Part shown: piece by piece, positions 38,569 through 50,050 of the stretch
How positions within the stretch are numbered: position 1 is the stretch's first letter
How the letters are laid out: every line of letters begins with the position of its first letter
NCBI RefSeq assembly: GCF_018069865.1
Contig: NZ_JAGQDG010000004.1
Span: 540,631 to 604,630, forward strand
Reading direction: 5' to 3'
From: Ideonella paludis
GTDB taxonomy: Bacteria > Pseudomonadota > Gammaproteobacteria > Burkholderiales > Burkholderiaceae_C
Length of the DNA stretch: 64,000 nt
Notes under the pieces: generated by a model
Database searches by the model: none
The model's input: only the letters and a program-made list of their open reading frames with translations
Told to the model about the DNA's origin: nothing
Translations under genes and position numbers: made by a program

Positions 38569-39165
38569 TTAGGCCTTCTTGTCCTCACCGATCAGCAGCT
38601 TGGCGTCGGAGAGGTACATATGGGGCGGAACTTCGAGGTTGTCCGGCGCGGGAACGTTCTTGAACACCCGGCCAGCCATGTCGAAGGTCGAACCGTGGCA
38701 GGGGCACAGGAAGCCACCGGCCCAGTCATTGGGCAACGAAGGCTGTGCGCCGGTCTGGAACTTGTCCGACGGCGAGCAGCCCAAGTGCGAGCAAATACCC
38801 ACGGCCACAAAGAACTCTTCTTTGATGGAGCGGTGGGTGTTCTTGGCGTAATCCGGCGTCGGATAGGCCTTGCGTTCAGAGTTGGGATCAGCCAACTGCG
38901 GGTCGAGCTTCTTCAGGGCTGCGACCTGCTCGGGTGTGCGACGCACCACCCACACCGGCTTGCCGCGCCACTCCACGGTGAGCTTCTCGCCGGGTTTGAT
39001 GGCGCTGATATCGACCTCAACGGCCGCTCCAGCAGCTTTAGCACGCTCTGAGGGTGCGAAAGTGCTGACAAAGGGCACGGCCGTGGCCACACCGCCAACG
39101 GCACCAGCGCAGCCTGTGGCAATCAGCCAGGTGCGCTTGCCTTGATCCACCGCGTTATCACTCAT
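38569..39165 (-). CDS. petA: Rieske iron-sulfur subunit of the bc1 complex
   Basis: A 198-residue 2Fe-2S protein. After MSDNAVDQGKRTWLIATGCAGAVGGVATAVPFV (twin-arginine-like region plus membrane anchor), the cluster ligands sit in CSHLGCSP and CPCHGSTFD. It transfers electrons from ubiquinol to cytochrome c1. The start at 39165 removes an unlikely N-terminal extension. First gene of petABC; an RR-like motif is degenerate (GKR), although tatABC is present at 43-44.6 kb. Confidence 0.95.
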   Translation of the reverse strand: MSDNAVDQGKRTWLIATGCAGAVGGVATAVPFVSTFAPSERAKAAGAAVEVDISAIKPGEKLTVEWRGKPVWVVRRTPEQVAALKKLDPQLADPNSERKAYPTPDYAKNTHRSIKEEFFVAVGICSHLGCSPSDKFQTGAQPSLPNDWAGGFLCPCHGSTFDMAGRVFKNVPAPDNLEVPPHMYLSDAKLLIGEDKKA

Positions 39166-39412
39166 GTGAGTCCTTCTTGGAGCTTGAGGAATGGTCGTCT
39201 GGGTCGTCGGCTCAACACTCGACACTTTTCCGACTTTGTTCTCGGGCAATCCGGCATTTTAGCGGACAAGCTACAGGCTCCCGGCACTTCGCACGCAGAT
39301 CAGGCCCGAATCGGCGTAAATACCTTTGACACAGCCCCTGTATTCGCCATACTCCCCCCGGCAGTGACTTCAGGGAAAGTCACATCGTCTCAACAACTTA
39401 GAGGAGTTTTTC

Positions 39413-39832
39413 ATGGGATTTGCAACTGAATTCAAAGAGTTTGCGATGAAGGGCAATGTCGTCGACCTGGCCGTCGGCGTCATCATCGGCGGCGCCTTCG
39501 GCAAAATCGTCGACTCCATCGTCTCGGACTTGATCATGCCGTTTGTGGGCGTGATCTTTGGCGGCCTGGATTTCTCCAACAAGTTCATCCCCTTAGCTGG
39601 GCAAACTGCCACGACTTTGGTCGAGGCCAAGAAGGCCGGCGCAGTGTTTGCCTACGGCAGCTTCATCACCGTGGCATTGAACTTCATCATCCTGGCCTTC
39701 ATCATCTTCGTGATGGTCAAACAGATCAACCGCCTGAAGAAGGCCGAGGCGCCCGCGCCTGAGGCCGCGCCCGTGACGCCGGAAGATGTGGTGCTGCTGC
39801 GCGAGATCCGCGACGCCTTGAAGAACCGCTGA
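39413..39832 (+). CDS. mscL: Large-conductance mechanosensitive channel MscL
   Basis: A 139-residue channel that releases solutes under hypo-osmotic stress. The signature [40 protein letters not shown] forms TM1 and the gate; TM2 is [24 protein letters not shown]. The C-terminal helix carries [20 protein letters not shown] lies ten bases upstream of the ATG. Convergent with pdxA. Confidence 0.96.
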   Translation: MGFATEFKEFAMKGNVVDLAVGVIIGGAFGKIVDSIVSDLIMPFVGVIFGGLDFSNKFIPLAGQTATTLVEAKKAGAVFAYGSFITVALNFIILAFIIFVMVKQINRLKKAEAPAPEAAPVTPEDVVLLREIRDALKNR

Positions 39833-39868
39833 TACCTGTGGCCGGGCCTGGGCGCCCAGCCCGAGCGC

Positions 39869-40933
39869 TCAATGGCCCGGTGCTTGCCCCGTCAAGCGCC
39901 GGGCCATTTGCATCGCGGCCACCAAGCTGGATGCATCCGCCACGCCTCGGCCCGCAATGTCAAAGGCCGTGCCATGGTCGGGGCTGGTGCGCACCAGCGG
40001 CAAGCCCAGGGTCACGTTGACGCCCTGCTCTACCCCCAGGTATTTCACCGGGATCAAGCCGTGGTCGTGGGTCATGGCCAGCACAAAGTCGAACTCGCCT
40101 GGGTGGCCCGGTGCGTGGCGCGCCCGCATGAACACGGTGTCTGGCGCGAAAGGCCCGGTCACATTCATCCCCATTGCTCTGGCTTGAGCAATAGCCGGGC
40201 TGATGATGTGAATCTCCTCATCGCCAAAAAGGCCGCCCTCCCCCGCGTGGGGGTTGAGGCCTGCTACAGCAATGCGCGGCGCGGCGATGCCGAAACGCAG
40301 TGCCGCCTCATGGGTGATGCGCAAAGTCTCGACGATGCCGGCGACATCCAGCATCTCAATCGCTCGGCGCAAAGAAACGTGGATGGTGACCAACACCACA
40401 CGCAGCTCGTCGTTGGCCAGCATCATGCGCACGGGCGGCAGCGGTGCGCCGGGCGGCACACACAAGGCCTGCAGCATTTCAGTGTGGCCTGGAAAGTTCA
40501 CCCCGGCCGCTGATAAGGCTTCCTTGTGGATGGGAGCCGTGACGATGCCTGCGCCCTCGCCCGCCCGCACAGCCGCCACTGCAGCCTCGATGCAGCAAGC
40601 CGCCGCCGCACCCGCTTCAGCGCGCACTTGCCCCCAAGGCAGGTCGGCCAGATTCGCCGCCAATGTAGGCGGCTCCCAAACCCGCAGGGCACTGCCGCCC
40701 ACTGCCTGCGCTTGCGCCAAGCTGGGCCATGATTCGCACGGCACGAGATCCCCTCCCAGGGCGTGCTTCACCACCTGTGCTGCACGCGCCATCACCGACT
40801 TGCAGCCGATCACGACCGCATCGCCAAGCGCTCCCTGCAGGTGAGCCTTGAGGATGATTTCCGGGCCAATACCACAGGCGTCGCCCATGGTGACAAGCAA
40901 GGGACGTGCGGGCGTAGCGGAGGCAAGGGACAT
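39869..40933 (-). CDS. pdxA: 4-hydroxythreonine-4-phosphate dehydrogenase PdxA
   Basis: A 354-residue NAD-dependent enzyme of pyridoxal phosphate synthesis. Motifs include MGDACGIGPEII (a variant of the usual MGDPAGIGPE), ITAPIHKEALSAAG, FPGHTEMLQAL, and GLNPHAGEGGLFGDEE with the metal-binding His residues. DHGTAFDIAGRGVAD closes the active site. It follows the Nif3-like gene by 11 bases on the same strand. Confidence 0.94.
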   Translation of the reverse strand: MSLASATPARPLLVTMGDACGIGPEIILKAHLQGALGDAVVIGCKSVMARAAQVVKHALGGDLVPCESWPSLAQAQAVGGSALRVWEPPTLAANLADLPWGQVRAEAGAAAACCIEAAVAAVRAGEGAGIVTAPIHKEALSAAGVNFPGHTEMLQALCVPPGAPLPPVRMMLANDELRVVLVTIHVSLRRAIEMLDVAGIVETLRITHEAALRFGIAAPRIAVAGLNPHAGEGGLFGDEEIHIISPAIAQARAMGMNVTGPFAPDTVFMRARHAPGHPGEFDFVLAMTHDHGLIPVKYLGVEQGVNVTLGLPLVRTSPDHGTAFDIAGRGVADASSLVAAMQMARRLTGQAPGH

Positions 40934-40944
40934 GAGCGTGGTCT

Positions 40945-41694
40945 TCAGGCGGGGTTGGGGAGGTCAATGAACTCGTGCTGTAGTCCAAAGTGTTGGGCCA
41001 GATGAGCGCCCAGGGCCGGAGCGCCATGTCGCTCTGAGGCATGGTGGCCGCAGGCAAGAAATGCCACGCCAGTTTCTCGGGCCAAATGGGCTTGCGGCTC
41101 AGAGACTTCACCAGTCAAGAATGCGTCTGCACCGGCAGCGATTGCCGCCTCAAAGTAGCCTTGGGCACCGCCGCTGCACCAAGCAATGCGACGCAGGGCT
41201 CGGCCATCGCCGGGCAACACCAGCACGTCGCGCTGGGCCACCGCCTGGGCTTGCTGGGTCAAGGCCTGCAAGGTGGTGAGGGTGCCGGCTTCACCCACGA
41301 AACCCAAGGCTTGCTCGCCAAAGCGGCCGTCAGCGCAGAGGCCCAGGGCGGCGCCCCACTGGGCATTGTTGCCCCACTCAGCATGCGCATCCAAGGGCAG
41401 GTGATAAGCGAAGAGGTTGATGTCATGCGCCATCAAGCGCGCCACGCGCGCCTTGAGCCAGCCCGTCAGGCGGCCGTCTTGCCCCCGCCAAAACAGGCCA
41501 TGGTGCACCAGCACCGCATCCGCCTGGGCCGCCACAGCAGCCTCAATCAAGCCCAGGCTGGCCGTGACCCCAGAGACCACTTTGCGAATCTCCGGGCGAC
41601 CCTCCACCTGCAAGCCATTCGGCCCATAATCCTTGAACTTTTCCACCTCCAGCACCTGCCGCAGATAGCGGTCCATCTCGTCGCGTGCCACCAT
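40945..41694 (-). CDS. Nif3-like dinuclear metal-centre protein (NIF3/YbgI)
   Basis: A 249-residue NIF3/YbgI-family protein. It begins MVARDEMDRYLRQVLEVEKFKDYGPNGLQVEG, has the metal ligand His pair in VLVHHGLFWRGQD, a YHLPLDAHAEWGNN segment, and the C-terminal CGHHASERHG. Proposed as a GTP cyclohydrolase-type or metal-handling protein; function is uncertain. Its start faces the Deg protease, 27 bases apart. Confidence 0.9.
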   Translation of the reverse strand: MVARDEMDRYLRQVLEVEKFKDYGPNGLQVEGRPEIRKVVSGVTASLGLIEAAVAAQADAVLVHHGLFWRGQDGRLTGWLKARVARLMAHDINLFAYHLPLDAHAEWGNNAQWGAALGLCADGRFGEQALGFVGEAGTLTTLQALTQQAQAVAQRDVLVLPGDGRALRRIAWCSGGAQGYFEAAIAAGADAFLTGEVSEPQAHLARETGVAFLACGHHASERHGAPALGAHLAQHFGLQHEFIDLPNPA

Positions 41695-41721
41695 GGGGGT
41701 TGTGCTCCTTTGAAAACAGCA

Positions 41722-42915
41722 ATGTGCAGAATCTGGTTGGTATTCTCTCAGGCGGTCACCGTGGCGGTGGCCATCCTCTTCGTGCTGATGACCTTCAAGC
41801 CGCAATGGCTAGAGCAGCCTCAGCGCTGGATGCCGCCCGGCGTAACCATGGGCCAGCCCACCGCGCCCGTGCTCCAGGTGGCGCAAGCAGCCTCCGGAGT
41901 CACCGCCACGCAGCCCTTGAGCGCCGCAGCCCAGCGCGCCGCCCCCGCCGTGGTGAGTGTGACCACCAGCAAACACGCGCGCTCTGTGGTGCGCGGTGAC
42001 CCCTGGTTTCACTATTTCTTTGGCCAAAGGGGCGGGCAACAGGCCCCGGATGCGCCGGAGGGCCTGGGCTCAGGGGTGATCGTCAGTGCAGATGGCTATT
42101 TGCTCACCAACAACCATGTGGTGGAGGGCGCGGACGGCATCACGGTGCGCCTGTCGGACGGCCGCGAGGTCAACGCCACCTTGGTGGGTGCCGACCCCGA
42201 GACGGATGTGGCGGTGCTCAAGATCAATGCGGACCGACTGCCCGTCATCACCTTGGGCTCGCTGAGCCAGTTGCATGTGGGCGATGCGGTGCTGGCCATT
42301 GGCAACCCGTTCAATGTGGGCCAAACCGTCACCTCAGGCATCGTCAGCGCCCTGGGCCGCAGTGGCTTGGGCCTGTCGACCTTTGAGAACTTCATCCAAA
42401 CCGATGCCGCCATCAACCCTGGCAATTCGGGAGGCGCATTGGTCGATGCCGCTGGCAACTTGGTGGGCATCAACACCGCCATTTATTCGCGCAGCGGCGG
42501 CAGCCTGGGTATCGGCTTTGCCATTCCTGTGGACTTGGCGCGGCAAGTCATGGACAGCCTGATCAAAGACGGCCAAGTGACCCGAGGCTGGATGGGCGTG
42601 CAGCCCCGCGAGTTGGACCCAGACTTTGTGCAGAGCTTCAAGCTGCCAATCTCCGAGGGCGTGCTGATCACCGGGGTGCTGCAAGACGGCCCAGCCAGCC
42701 AAGCGGGGCTCAAGCCGGGCGATGTGGTGGTGCGCATCCAAGGACAGCCCGTGCGCAGCGTGTCGGAGTTGCTGAGTACTGTCGCTGCCATCACGCCGGG
42801 CACTGAAGCCTTGATCGCCGTTCAGCGAGGTGAACAGGCCCTCGAAATCAAGGTCACCATCGCCAAGCGCCCCAAGACGCAACAGCGCCGCCGCAATGGC
42901 GGAGGCGGCGAGTAA
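41722..42915 (+). CDS. Membrane-anchored trypsin-like serine protease (DegS/DegQ type)
   Basis: A 397-residue envelope protease. Residues 1-25 form a membrane anchor (IWLVFSQAVTVAVAILFVLM). The catalytic triad is visible: His in LLTNNHVVEGA, Asp in ETDVAVLKI, Ser in NPGNSGGALVD. One PDZ domain follows (about 285-375: GWMGVQPRELD, AGLKPGDVVVRIQGQ). A single PDZ plus anchor is the DegS-like layout. It probably degrades or senses misfolded periplasmic proteins. Confidence 0.9.
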   Translation: MCRIWLVFSQAVTVAVAILFVLMTFKPQWLEQPQRWMPPGVTMGQPTAPVLQVAQAASGVTATQPLSAAAQRAAPAVVSVTTSKHARSVVRGDPWFHYFFGQRGGQQAPDAPEGLGSGVIVSADGYLLTNNHVVEGADGITVRLSDGREVNATLVGADPETDVAVLKINADRLPVITLGSLSQLHVGDAVLAIGNPFNVGQTVTSGIVSALGRSGLGLSTFENFIQTDAAINPGNSGGALVDAAGNLVGINTAIYSRSGGSLGIGFAIPVDLARQVMDSLIKDGQVTRGWMGVQPRELDPDFVQSFKLPISEGVLITGVLQDGPASQAGLKPGDVVVRIQGQPVRSVSELLSTVAAITPGTEALIAVQRGEQALEIKVTIAKRPKTQQRRRNGGGGE

Positions 42916-42935
42916 CTCGGCGCCTCGGGCCATGA

Positions 42936-42963
42936 AAAAGGGGCTGCGCACGCAGCCCCTTTT
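42936..42963. terminator. Bidirectional terminator between Deg protease and tatC
   Basis: AAAAGGGGCTGCG (42936-42948), loop CA, CGCAGCCCCTTTT (42951-42963): a perfect 13-bp stem with A/T ends that gives U-runs on both strands. It serves the convergent protease and tatC genes. Confidence 0.9.
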
Positions 42964-42978
42964 CAGGATCCTTCCGTA

Positions 42979-43767
42979 TCACTGCGCCTCAGCGTCCTCA
43001 GGCGCTCGCGTGTGCTTGTTGAACAAGCCTGCAGCGATGATGCCGACTTCATAGAGGATGCACATAGGAATGGCCAGCGCCAATTGCGACACCACATCGG
43101 GCGGCGTAATGATGGCTGCGATGATGAAGGCGAGCACGATGAAGTAGCCTCGGAACTCCTTGAGCTTCTCGATGCTGACGATGCCCATGCGAGACAGCAC
43201 CACCACCACCACGGGCACTTCAAAGGCCGCGCCGAAGGCGATGAACATGGAGATGGCAAAGCCAAGGTAAGCCTCGATGTCGGGGGCGGCCGTCACGCTC
43301 TCAGCGGTAAAGCCCTGAATGAACGCGAAGACCTTGCCAAAGACAAAGAAATAGCAAAACGCCACGCCGCTGTAGAACAGCACCGTGCTGGAGACCACCA
43401 AGGGCAACACCAAACGCCGCTCATGCGAGTAGAGGCCGGGCGCGATGAAACCCCAGGCTTGGTAGAGCACCACGGGCAAGGCGATCATGAAGGCGGCAAT
43501 CATCGTGACCTTCAGCGGCACCATGAAGGGCGACAGAACACCTGTCGCGATCAGCTTGGCACTGCCAGTCAATGAAGCCACCAAGGGTGCGGCCAGCAGG
43601 TCGGTCAACACCGGCTTGCCCACCCAGCCCCATTGCCAAGCAGACAGGGCTGCGAACACCACAGCCACCGCAATCAAGGCCTTGACCAAACGGTCACGCA
43701 ACTCAATCAGGTGAGAGACAAAAGGGGCTTCGGTGCCTTCGAGTTCGTCAGGCTTGTGGTCACTCAT
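42979..43767 (-). CDS. tatC: Twin-arginine translocase subunit TatC
   Basis: A 262-residue receptor subunit with six membrane helices. Signatures are [57 protein letters not shown] and [18 protein letters not shown]. It binds RR signal peptides, for example of cofactor-bearing proteins such as the Rieske subunit. Its start overlaps the tatB stop by four bases. A spurious upstream extension is excluded by choosing the ATG at 43767. Confidence 0.97.
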   Translation of the reverse strand: MSDHKPDELEGTEAPFVSHLIELRDRLVKALIAVAVVFAALSAWQWGWVGKPVLTDLLAAPLVASLTGSAKLIATGVLSPFMVPLKVTMIAAFMIALPVVLYQAWGFIAPGLYSHERRLVLPLVVSSTVLFYSGVAFCYFFVFGKVFAFIQGFTAESVTAAPDIEAYLGFAISMFIAFGAAFEVPVVVVVLSRMGIVSIEKLKEFRGYFIVLAFIIAAIITPPDVVSQLALAIPMCILYEVGIIAAGLFNKHTRAPEDAEAQ

Positions 43768-44261
43768 CGGGGGCTTCCAGGCCGCGCAGGCCGGAAGCGC
43801 GCCACTCGGGCCGCCCCCGACTGCACGTGGGTTCGCACGCCTTGCCGCTGTTTGAACCAACGCGGCGTGGCGCTGCGCTTGACGCGCCAATTCTTCTTGG
43901 GATGCTGGTAGGTGGGCGGGGCCGGTGTCCAGTAGTCAGTGCCCGAGTTGGCACCGTCGCTGCTGAGCCCGGCGGTCGCTTCACTCCAGCTTTGCTCAAA
44001 GCTGCTGCTGGCCTCGTTGACCTCACGGTGAACGGTTTGCTCGACATCCCGCGCCGCCGTCTCGAACTGGGACTTCATTTTCTGAAGTTCCTCCAGCTCA
44101 ATGGACCGATTCACCTCGGCCTTGACATCCGAGACATAGCGCTGCGCCTTGCCAATGAAAAAGCCCACCGTCCGTGCCACGCGCGGCAGCTTTTCAGGGC
44201 CAATCACAATCAGTGCCACCGCACCGATCAGCGCCAATTTGTCAAAGCCAAAATCAATCAT
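43764..44261 (-). CDS. tatB: Twin-arginine translocase subunit TatB
   Basis: A 165-residue single-helix subunit. The N-terminal helix [30 protein letters not shown] is characteristic, with the GPEKLP hinge, followed by an amphipathic helix and a variable C-terminal tail that is Arg-rich at its end. It forms the receptor with TatC. Order tatA-tatB-tatC with a 78-base gap before tatB. Confidence 0.95.
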   Translation of the reverse strand: MIDFGFDKLALIGAVALIVIGPEKLPRVARTVGFFIGKAQRYVSDVKAEVNRSIELEELQKMKSQFETAARDVEQTVHREVNEASSSFEQSWSEATAGLSSDGANSGTDYWTPAPPTYQHPKKNWRVKRSATPRWFKQRQGVRTHVQSGAARVARFRPARPGSPR

Positions 44262-44339
44262 GCAAGGCAGGTGGCAAAAAGCCTAAAGACCTGGGGCAAG
44301 ACAGGCTCGCACCAAGTCGGAATCCGGCCATTGAGCCGA

Positions 44340-44573
44340 TCAAGACTTTGTCTTGGCGTCGACGTCAACGGTGTTGGCGTCAGCCGCTTTGTTGGCGGTG
44401 ACTTGCTGTGCAGGGGCCTCAGGGGCGCCTTCGGTGCCGCCCTTGACGCCGTCTTTGAAGCCCTTGACCGCCTGACCGAGGTCAGAGCCGACGTTTTTCA
44501 GCTTCTTGGTGCCAAAAATCAGCACCACGACGACCAACACGATCAGCCAATGCCAAATGCTGAACGAACCCAT
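44340..44573 (-). CDS. tatA: Twin-arginine translocase subunit TatA
   Basis: A 77-residue pore subunit. The short helix [36 protein letters not shown] has the FGTKKL hinge and the amphipathic helix of TatA. It lies downstream of the HIT gene and upstream of tatB. Confidence 0.96.
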   Translation of the reverse strand: MGSFSIWHWLIVLVVVVLIFGTKKLKNVGSDLGQAVKGFKDGVKGGTEGAPEAPAQQVTANKAADANTVDVDAKTKS

Positions 44574-44655
44574 AGTAGATCTCCAATCTAGGAAACAGTC
44601 GATTCTAGTCGGCCAGTGTTCGTGGCCCGGTGTTTGGCCTCAAATGCCCTGTGCC

Positions 44656-45006
44656 TCAACCCCGGCTCCAAGGCCGTGGGCCGCCCATGACGTGCATGTG
44701 CAAGTGCATCACCTCTTGGTGCCCATCATGCCCGGTATTGATGACTTGCCTAAAGCCATTGCTCACACCCAATTGAGTCATCAAGGTGGGCACCAAAGTC
44801 ATCATGCGGCCCAGCACCGCAGCCTCAGCGGCGGTGACCTCAGCCATGGACACGATGTGCTGCTTGGGAATCAGCAGGATGTGCACCGGCGCCCAAGGGG
44901 CGATGTCGTGGAAGGCGAGGATGTCCTCGTCTTCGTAGACCTTTTTGGCCGGAATTTGGCCGGCAATGATCTTGCAGAAAATGCAGTTCGGGTCAGCGTG
45001 GCTCAT
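44656..45006 (-). CDS. Histidine triad nucleotide-binding protein (HinT-like)
   Basis: A 116-residue HIT protein. It starts MSHADPNCIFCKIIAGQIPAKKVYEDED and has the HIT motif HLHMHVMGG at residues 100-108, the purine nucleoside phosphoramidase family. This is distinct from the longer HIT protein at 8.2 kb. It follows the DUF4870 gene by 18 bases and precedes tatA. Confidence 0.93.
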   Translation of the reverse strand: MSHADPNCIFCKIIAGQIPAKKVYEDEDILAFHDIAPWAPVHILLIPKQHIVSMAEVTAAEAAVLGRMMTLVPTLMTQLGVSNGFRQVINTGHDGHQEVMHLHMHVMGGPRPWSRG

Positions 45007-45024
45007 GGTGGTGAGGCTTTGGTG

Positions 45025-45411
45025 TCAGGTGGGCATGGCGCGGCGGTCATTCAGGGCCAACCAGCCCCGCACGACGCGATAGAGGAACCACAGTGAAACG
45101 ATGAACCAGGCCACCATGCCGGGCACGACCAACAGCAAGAAGAGCGGCGAGGTGATGACGTAGAGGCCAAAAGCCCACAGCACGCTGCGGATGCGCCAAG
45201 CGAAATGGCTTTCTTGCCAGGTGCCACGGGCGTCGTCTTTCTTGAACAGGTCGATGAAGAAAGCCACGATCAACAGCAGCACGCTGGGCTGAAAGCCCGG
45301 CACCACGGCCCCCACCGCCACGATGCCGTGCAGCAAGTAGCTGATCATGCCGATGGTGCGCAAGGACGACTCGCGCTCGGGGCTCAACACCACCTGGGGG
45401 GCTTCATCCAT
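45025..45411 (-). CDS. DUF4870-like small membrane protein
   Basis: A 128-residue protein with three to four hydrophobic helices (SYLLHGIVAVGAVVPG, LLLIVAFFIDLF, VITSPLFLLLVVPGMVAWFIVSLWFL). Family resemblance is to DUF4870/YccF-type membrane proteins; function unknown. The ATG at 45411 is chosen; the hisE stop overlaps just upstream codons. It lies between hisE and the HinT gene. Confidence 0.75.
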   Translation of the reverse strand: MDEAPQVVLSPERESSLRTIGMISYLLHGIVAVGAVVPGFQPSVLLLIVAFFIDLFKKDDARGTWQESHFAWRIRSVLWAFGLYVITSPLFLLLVVPGMVAWFIVSLWFLYRVVRGWLALNDRRAMPT

Positions 45412-45413
45412 GC

Positions 45414-45761
45414 TCAAGCTCCTTCGCTCTCACGTTGCTGGGCTTTGCGGGCCGCAAACTCTTCCAGGCCTGACAGGCCCTCGCGGCGCTCCAACTCGGC
45501 CAAGACCTCGGCCGGGCTCAAGCCGAAGTGGGCCAAGGCCACCAGGCTGTGAAACCACAGGTCGGCCACCTCGTAGACGATTTTGGTTTTGTCGCCATCT
45601 TTGGCGGCCATCACCGTCTCGCAGGCTTCTTCACCCACCTTTTTCAGAATGGCGTCCGTGCCCTTGTGGAACAGGCGCGCCACATAGCTTTTGTCAGGGT
45701 CGCCGCCACGGCGGCTTTCGATCACGGCCGCCAAGCGTTCCAGGGTGTCGTTGGAGTTCAT
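45414..45761 (-). CDS. hisE: Phosphoribosyl-ATP pyrophosphatase HisE
   Basis: A 115-residue MazG-like enzyme for the second step of histidine synthesis (PRATP to PRAMP). Core: [52 protein letters not shown] and [20 protein letters not shown], with the metal-binding EEACE and EVADLWFH. The start is set at the ATG at 45761 with AAGG five bases upstream. hisI is seven bases upstream of it. Confidence 0.95.
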   Translation of the reverse strand: MNSNDTLERLAAVIESRRGGDPDKSYVARLFHKGTDAILKKVGEEACETVMAAKDGDKTKIVYEVADLWFHSLVALAHFGLSPAEVLAELERREGLSGLEEFAARKAQQRESEGA

Positions 45762-45768
45762 GGCCACC

Positions 45769-46158
45769 TTATTTGTAGATGGAGGCCGGGTCTTTCAAGA
45801 CCGGGTCCACAGATTTCCATTCACCGTCTTCCAAGCGCTCATAAAAGCAGCTGTGACGGCCAGTGTGGCAGGCAATGCCGGGCTCATGCCCCAATTGGGT
45901 GATTTTGAGCAGCACCACGTCTTGATCGCAGTCGAGACGGATTTCATGCACCTGCTGCACATGGCCGGATTCTTCGCCCTTGGCCCAGAGCTTGTTGCGC
46001 GAGCGGCTCCAGTACACCGCCTGCATGCGCTCGGCCGTCAGCGCCAGCGCCTCGCGGTTCATCCATGCAAACATCAGCACATCGCCTGTTGACGCTTCTT
46101 GCGCGATCGCGGGCACCAGGCCCTCTTTGTCCCAACGGACTTTGTCCAACCAATTCAT
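45769..46158 (-). CDS. hisI: Phosphoribosyl-AMP cyclohydrolase HisI
   Basis: A 129-residue zinc hydrolase for the third step of histidine synthesis. Motifs are [56 protein letters not shown] and the Cys/His zinc site [11 protein letters not shown]. It is separate from hisE, as in other Burkholderiales. The rest of the his operon is presumably to the right in the genome or elsewhere and is not in this window. Confidence 0.96.
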   Translation of the reverse strand: MNWLDKVRWDKEGLVPAIAQEASTGDVLMFAWMNREALALTAERMQAVYWSRSRNKLWAKGEESGHVQQVHEIRLDCDQDVVLLKITQLGHEPGIACHTGRHSCFYERLEDGEWKSVDPVLKDPASIYK

Positions 46159-46203
46159 GGCGAAAGTGTAGCCGTCTGGGATGTGCGGGCTTGTGACAGG
46201 TCT

Positions 46204-46677
46204 TCAATCGCGATGCGTGGGCCCGACAAAGCTGCGCTCTGCCGCGAACCACTGCAAGACAGGAATGGTGCCGGGCAGCACCGGGTGGCTGACCACAGGC
46301 AGGGTCTCCCAGGCCATGCTTTGGCGCTCGCGCATTTCAAACTCACCGGTCCAGTCAAAGACCTTGTGGAAATGCAGACGCACGCGGGCGTGGGGATAGT
46401 CCATCACCAATTGCTGCCAAGGGTGGCTCTGGCCAATGGTGATGCCCAGCTCTTCTTGCAGCTCCCGGCGCAGCGCTTGGTGCACGGTTTCACCGGCCTC
46501 CAGCTTGCCGCCCGGAAACTCCCAATAGCCGGCGTAGACCTTGCCCTCAGGGCGAGAGGTCAACAGAAAGGCCGCCTCTTGCCCTGAGGCATCACGCTGC
46601 ACCAAGACGCCGACCGCCACCTCAACCGGCACGCGGTCACCCGGCTGTGCCGGGCCCGTCACAATGGACGCGCTCAT
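46204..46677 (-). CDS. Nudix hydrolase (MutT-like)
   Basis: A 157-residue Nudix enzyme. The Nudix box is complete (GGKLEAGETVHQALRRELQEELGI) at about residues 56-79, preceded by VYAGYWEFP. This pattern is typical of MutT 8-oxo-dGTP diphosphatases. Its start overlaps the DUF815 stop by four bases (ATGA). The GTP-cleaning role is inferred. Confidence 0.88.
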   Translation of the reverse strand: MSASIVTGPAQPGDRVPVEVAVGVLVQRDASGQEAAFLLTSRPEGKVYAGYWEFPGGKLEAGETVHQALRRELQEELGITIGQSHPWQQLVMDYPHARVRLHFHKVFDWTGEFEMRERQSMAWETLPVVSHPVLPGTIPVLQWFAAERSFVGPTHRD

Positions 46678-47600
46678 GCGGCGGCCCCTTGGGCCAAAGC
46701 CCTGCGCCCCGCCCAATCGCGTGCAAACTGGCCGGCAACCCGGCCGGAGCGCGAGCCGCGCTCCAGCGCAAAGATCAGCGCCTCAGGCCGCGCGGCCTCG
46801 ATATCAGCCGGCGCCACACCCAGGTGACGCAACCATTGAGCCACGATGGCCAGGTACTCGTCTTGGCTGAAGGGGTAGAAGCTGATCCACAAGCCAAAGC
46901 GCTCCGACAGCGAGATCTTTTCTTCGACCGCCTCGCCAGGGTGCAACTCACCGTCGTCGGTGTAGCTCGCACCGAGGTTGTCCTTCATCTTCTCGGGCAG
47001 CAAGTGGCGGCGGTTGCTGGTGGCATAGATCAGCACGTTGTCACTGCTGGCCGCCACCGTGCCGTCCAGCATGGACTTCAGCGCCTTGTAGCCCGCTTCG
47101 CCTTCTTCAAAGCTGAGGTCATCGCAGAAGATGATGAAGCGCTCGGGGCGATCAGCCACCAACTCGGCGATATCAGGCAGGTCGGTCAACTCAGCCTTGT
47201 CGACCTCGATCAAGCGCAAGCCCTGGGCGGCAAACTCATTCAGGCACGCCTTGATCAAAGAGCTTTTGCCCGTGCCCCGTGCGCCGGTGAGCAGCACATT
47301 GTTGGCCGGCGAGCCCGCGACAAACTGCGCGGTGTTGCGCAACAGGCGGTCGCGCTGGCCGTCAATCTCTTTGAGGTCAGACAGGCGAATCCCCGCCACA
47401 TGCTTGACGGGCTCCAACACCGCCAAGCCTTGACGGCGCCGATAGCGAAAGGCCACTGAAGCGGACCAGTCGGGCGCGCTCAAGGGTTTGGGCAAGAGGC
47501 CTTCCAGGCGAGACAACACGGCCTCGGCGCGGAACAGCAAAGCGTTCAAGGCCTCGGCACTCAGGGCCGACGCAGAAGGGGAAACGACAGGCTCAGTCAT
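46674..47600 (-). CDS. DUF815 family AAA-type ATPase
   Basis: A 308-residue DUF815 protein. Walker A GARGTGKSSLIKACL at about residues 116-130, Walker B RFIIFCDDLSFEEGE, and YATSNRRHLLPEKMKDN match the family. It is conserved next to MutT in many Burkholderiales; its role is not established. Confidence 0.88.
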   Translation of the reverse strand: MTEPVVSPSASALSAEALNALLFRAEAVLSRLEGLLPKPLSAPDWSASVAFRYRRRQGLAVLEPVKHVAGIRLSDLKEIDGQRDRLLRNTAQFVAGSPANNVLLTGARGTGKSSLIKACLNEFAAQGLRLIEVDKAELTDLPDIAELVADRPERFIIFCDDLSFEEGEAGYKALKSMLDGTVAASSDNVLIYATSNRRHLLPEKMKDNLGASYTDDGELHPGEAVEEKISLSERFGLWISFYPFSQDEYLAIVAQWLRHLGVAPADIEAARPEALIFALERGSRSGRVAGQFARDWAGRRALAQGAAA

Positions 47601-47666
47601 AGGCCCAGAGTTTAGGGCCTGCCCAGCAGGCGCCTGCGGTTTGCAGCGCCGGCTGCGAGCCCTTGG

Positions 47667-48322
47667 TCAGGCCAGCAGCATCAAGGCCACGTCCAACTGC
47701 TCGGTGGGCATGCGCTTGAAGCCGGAGCGCGCATAGCGCTGCAGGCGGCCCATGATGAAGGCCGTGAGCGCCGAGGCCTGGCCATTGGCGTCGACGGTGG
47801 GGGTGGCCGAACCCTGGGCTTCAGCAGCGCCGCGCAAGCACTGGCGCAGTTGCGACTCGACCCGATCAAAGAACTGGTTCATGCGGGCGATCAGGCGTTC
47901 GTTCTCAAACACCAGCGCGTCACCCACCATCACCCGTGTCATGCCCGGATTCTTCTCACCAAATTGCAGCAACACATGGGTGATACGGCGCGCTTGTTGG
48001 TGAGCATCGGGCTCGCGTTCGCTGATCTGGTTGATGAGGGTGAAGATGCTGGACTCGATGAACTCGATCAGCCCTTCGAACATCTGCGCCTTGCTGGCGA
48101 AGTGGCGGTAGAGCGCAGCCTCACTGACAGAAAGCTTGGCCGCCAAAGCGGCGGTGGTGATGCGGTCTGCACCCGGTTGCTCCAACATCGAGGCCAGAGC
48201 CTGCAGGATCTGCACCCGGCGCTCACCCGGCTTAGGCCGCTTGCGCGCAGGCGCGGTGGCTTCTTCAGCGGGGCTGTGGTCTGCGGCGGGGGCCGGATCG
48301 GCAGGGTCAGGCAAATCGGACA

Positions 48323-48323
<1 letters not shown>
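47667..48323 (-). CDS. slmA: Nucleoid occlusion factor SlmA / TetR-family regulator
   Basis: A 218-residue TetR-fold protein. The HTH is TTAALAAKLSVSEAALYRHFASKAQMFEGLIEFIE, which matches SlmA closely, and GDALVFENERLIARMNQFFDRVESQLRQ continues the family. SlmA blocks FtsZ assembly over the nucleoid. The N-terminal 25 residues are Pro/Ala-rich. The start overlaps the HAD gene stop by one base (TGATG). Confidence 0.85.
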
Positions 48324-49992
<1,669 letters not shown>

Positions 49993-50050
49993 CTAGGAGC
50001 CTGTCTTCCTGCAGCCTGGCTGCAGCGTTGAAGGATGGAAAGGAATCTCT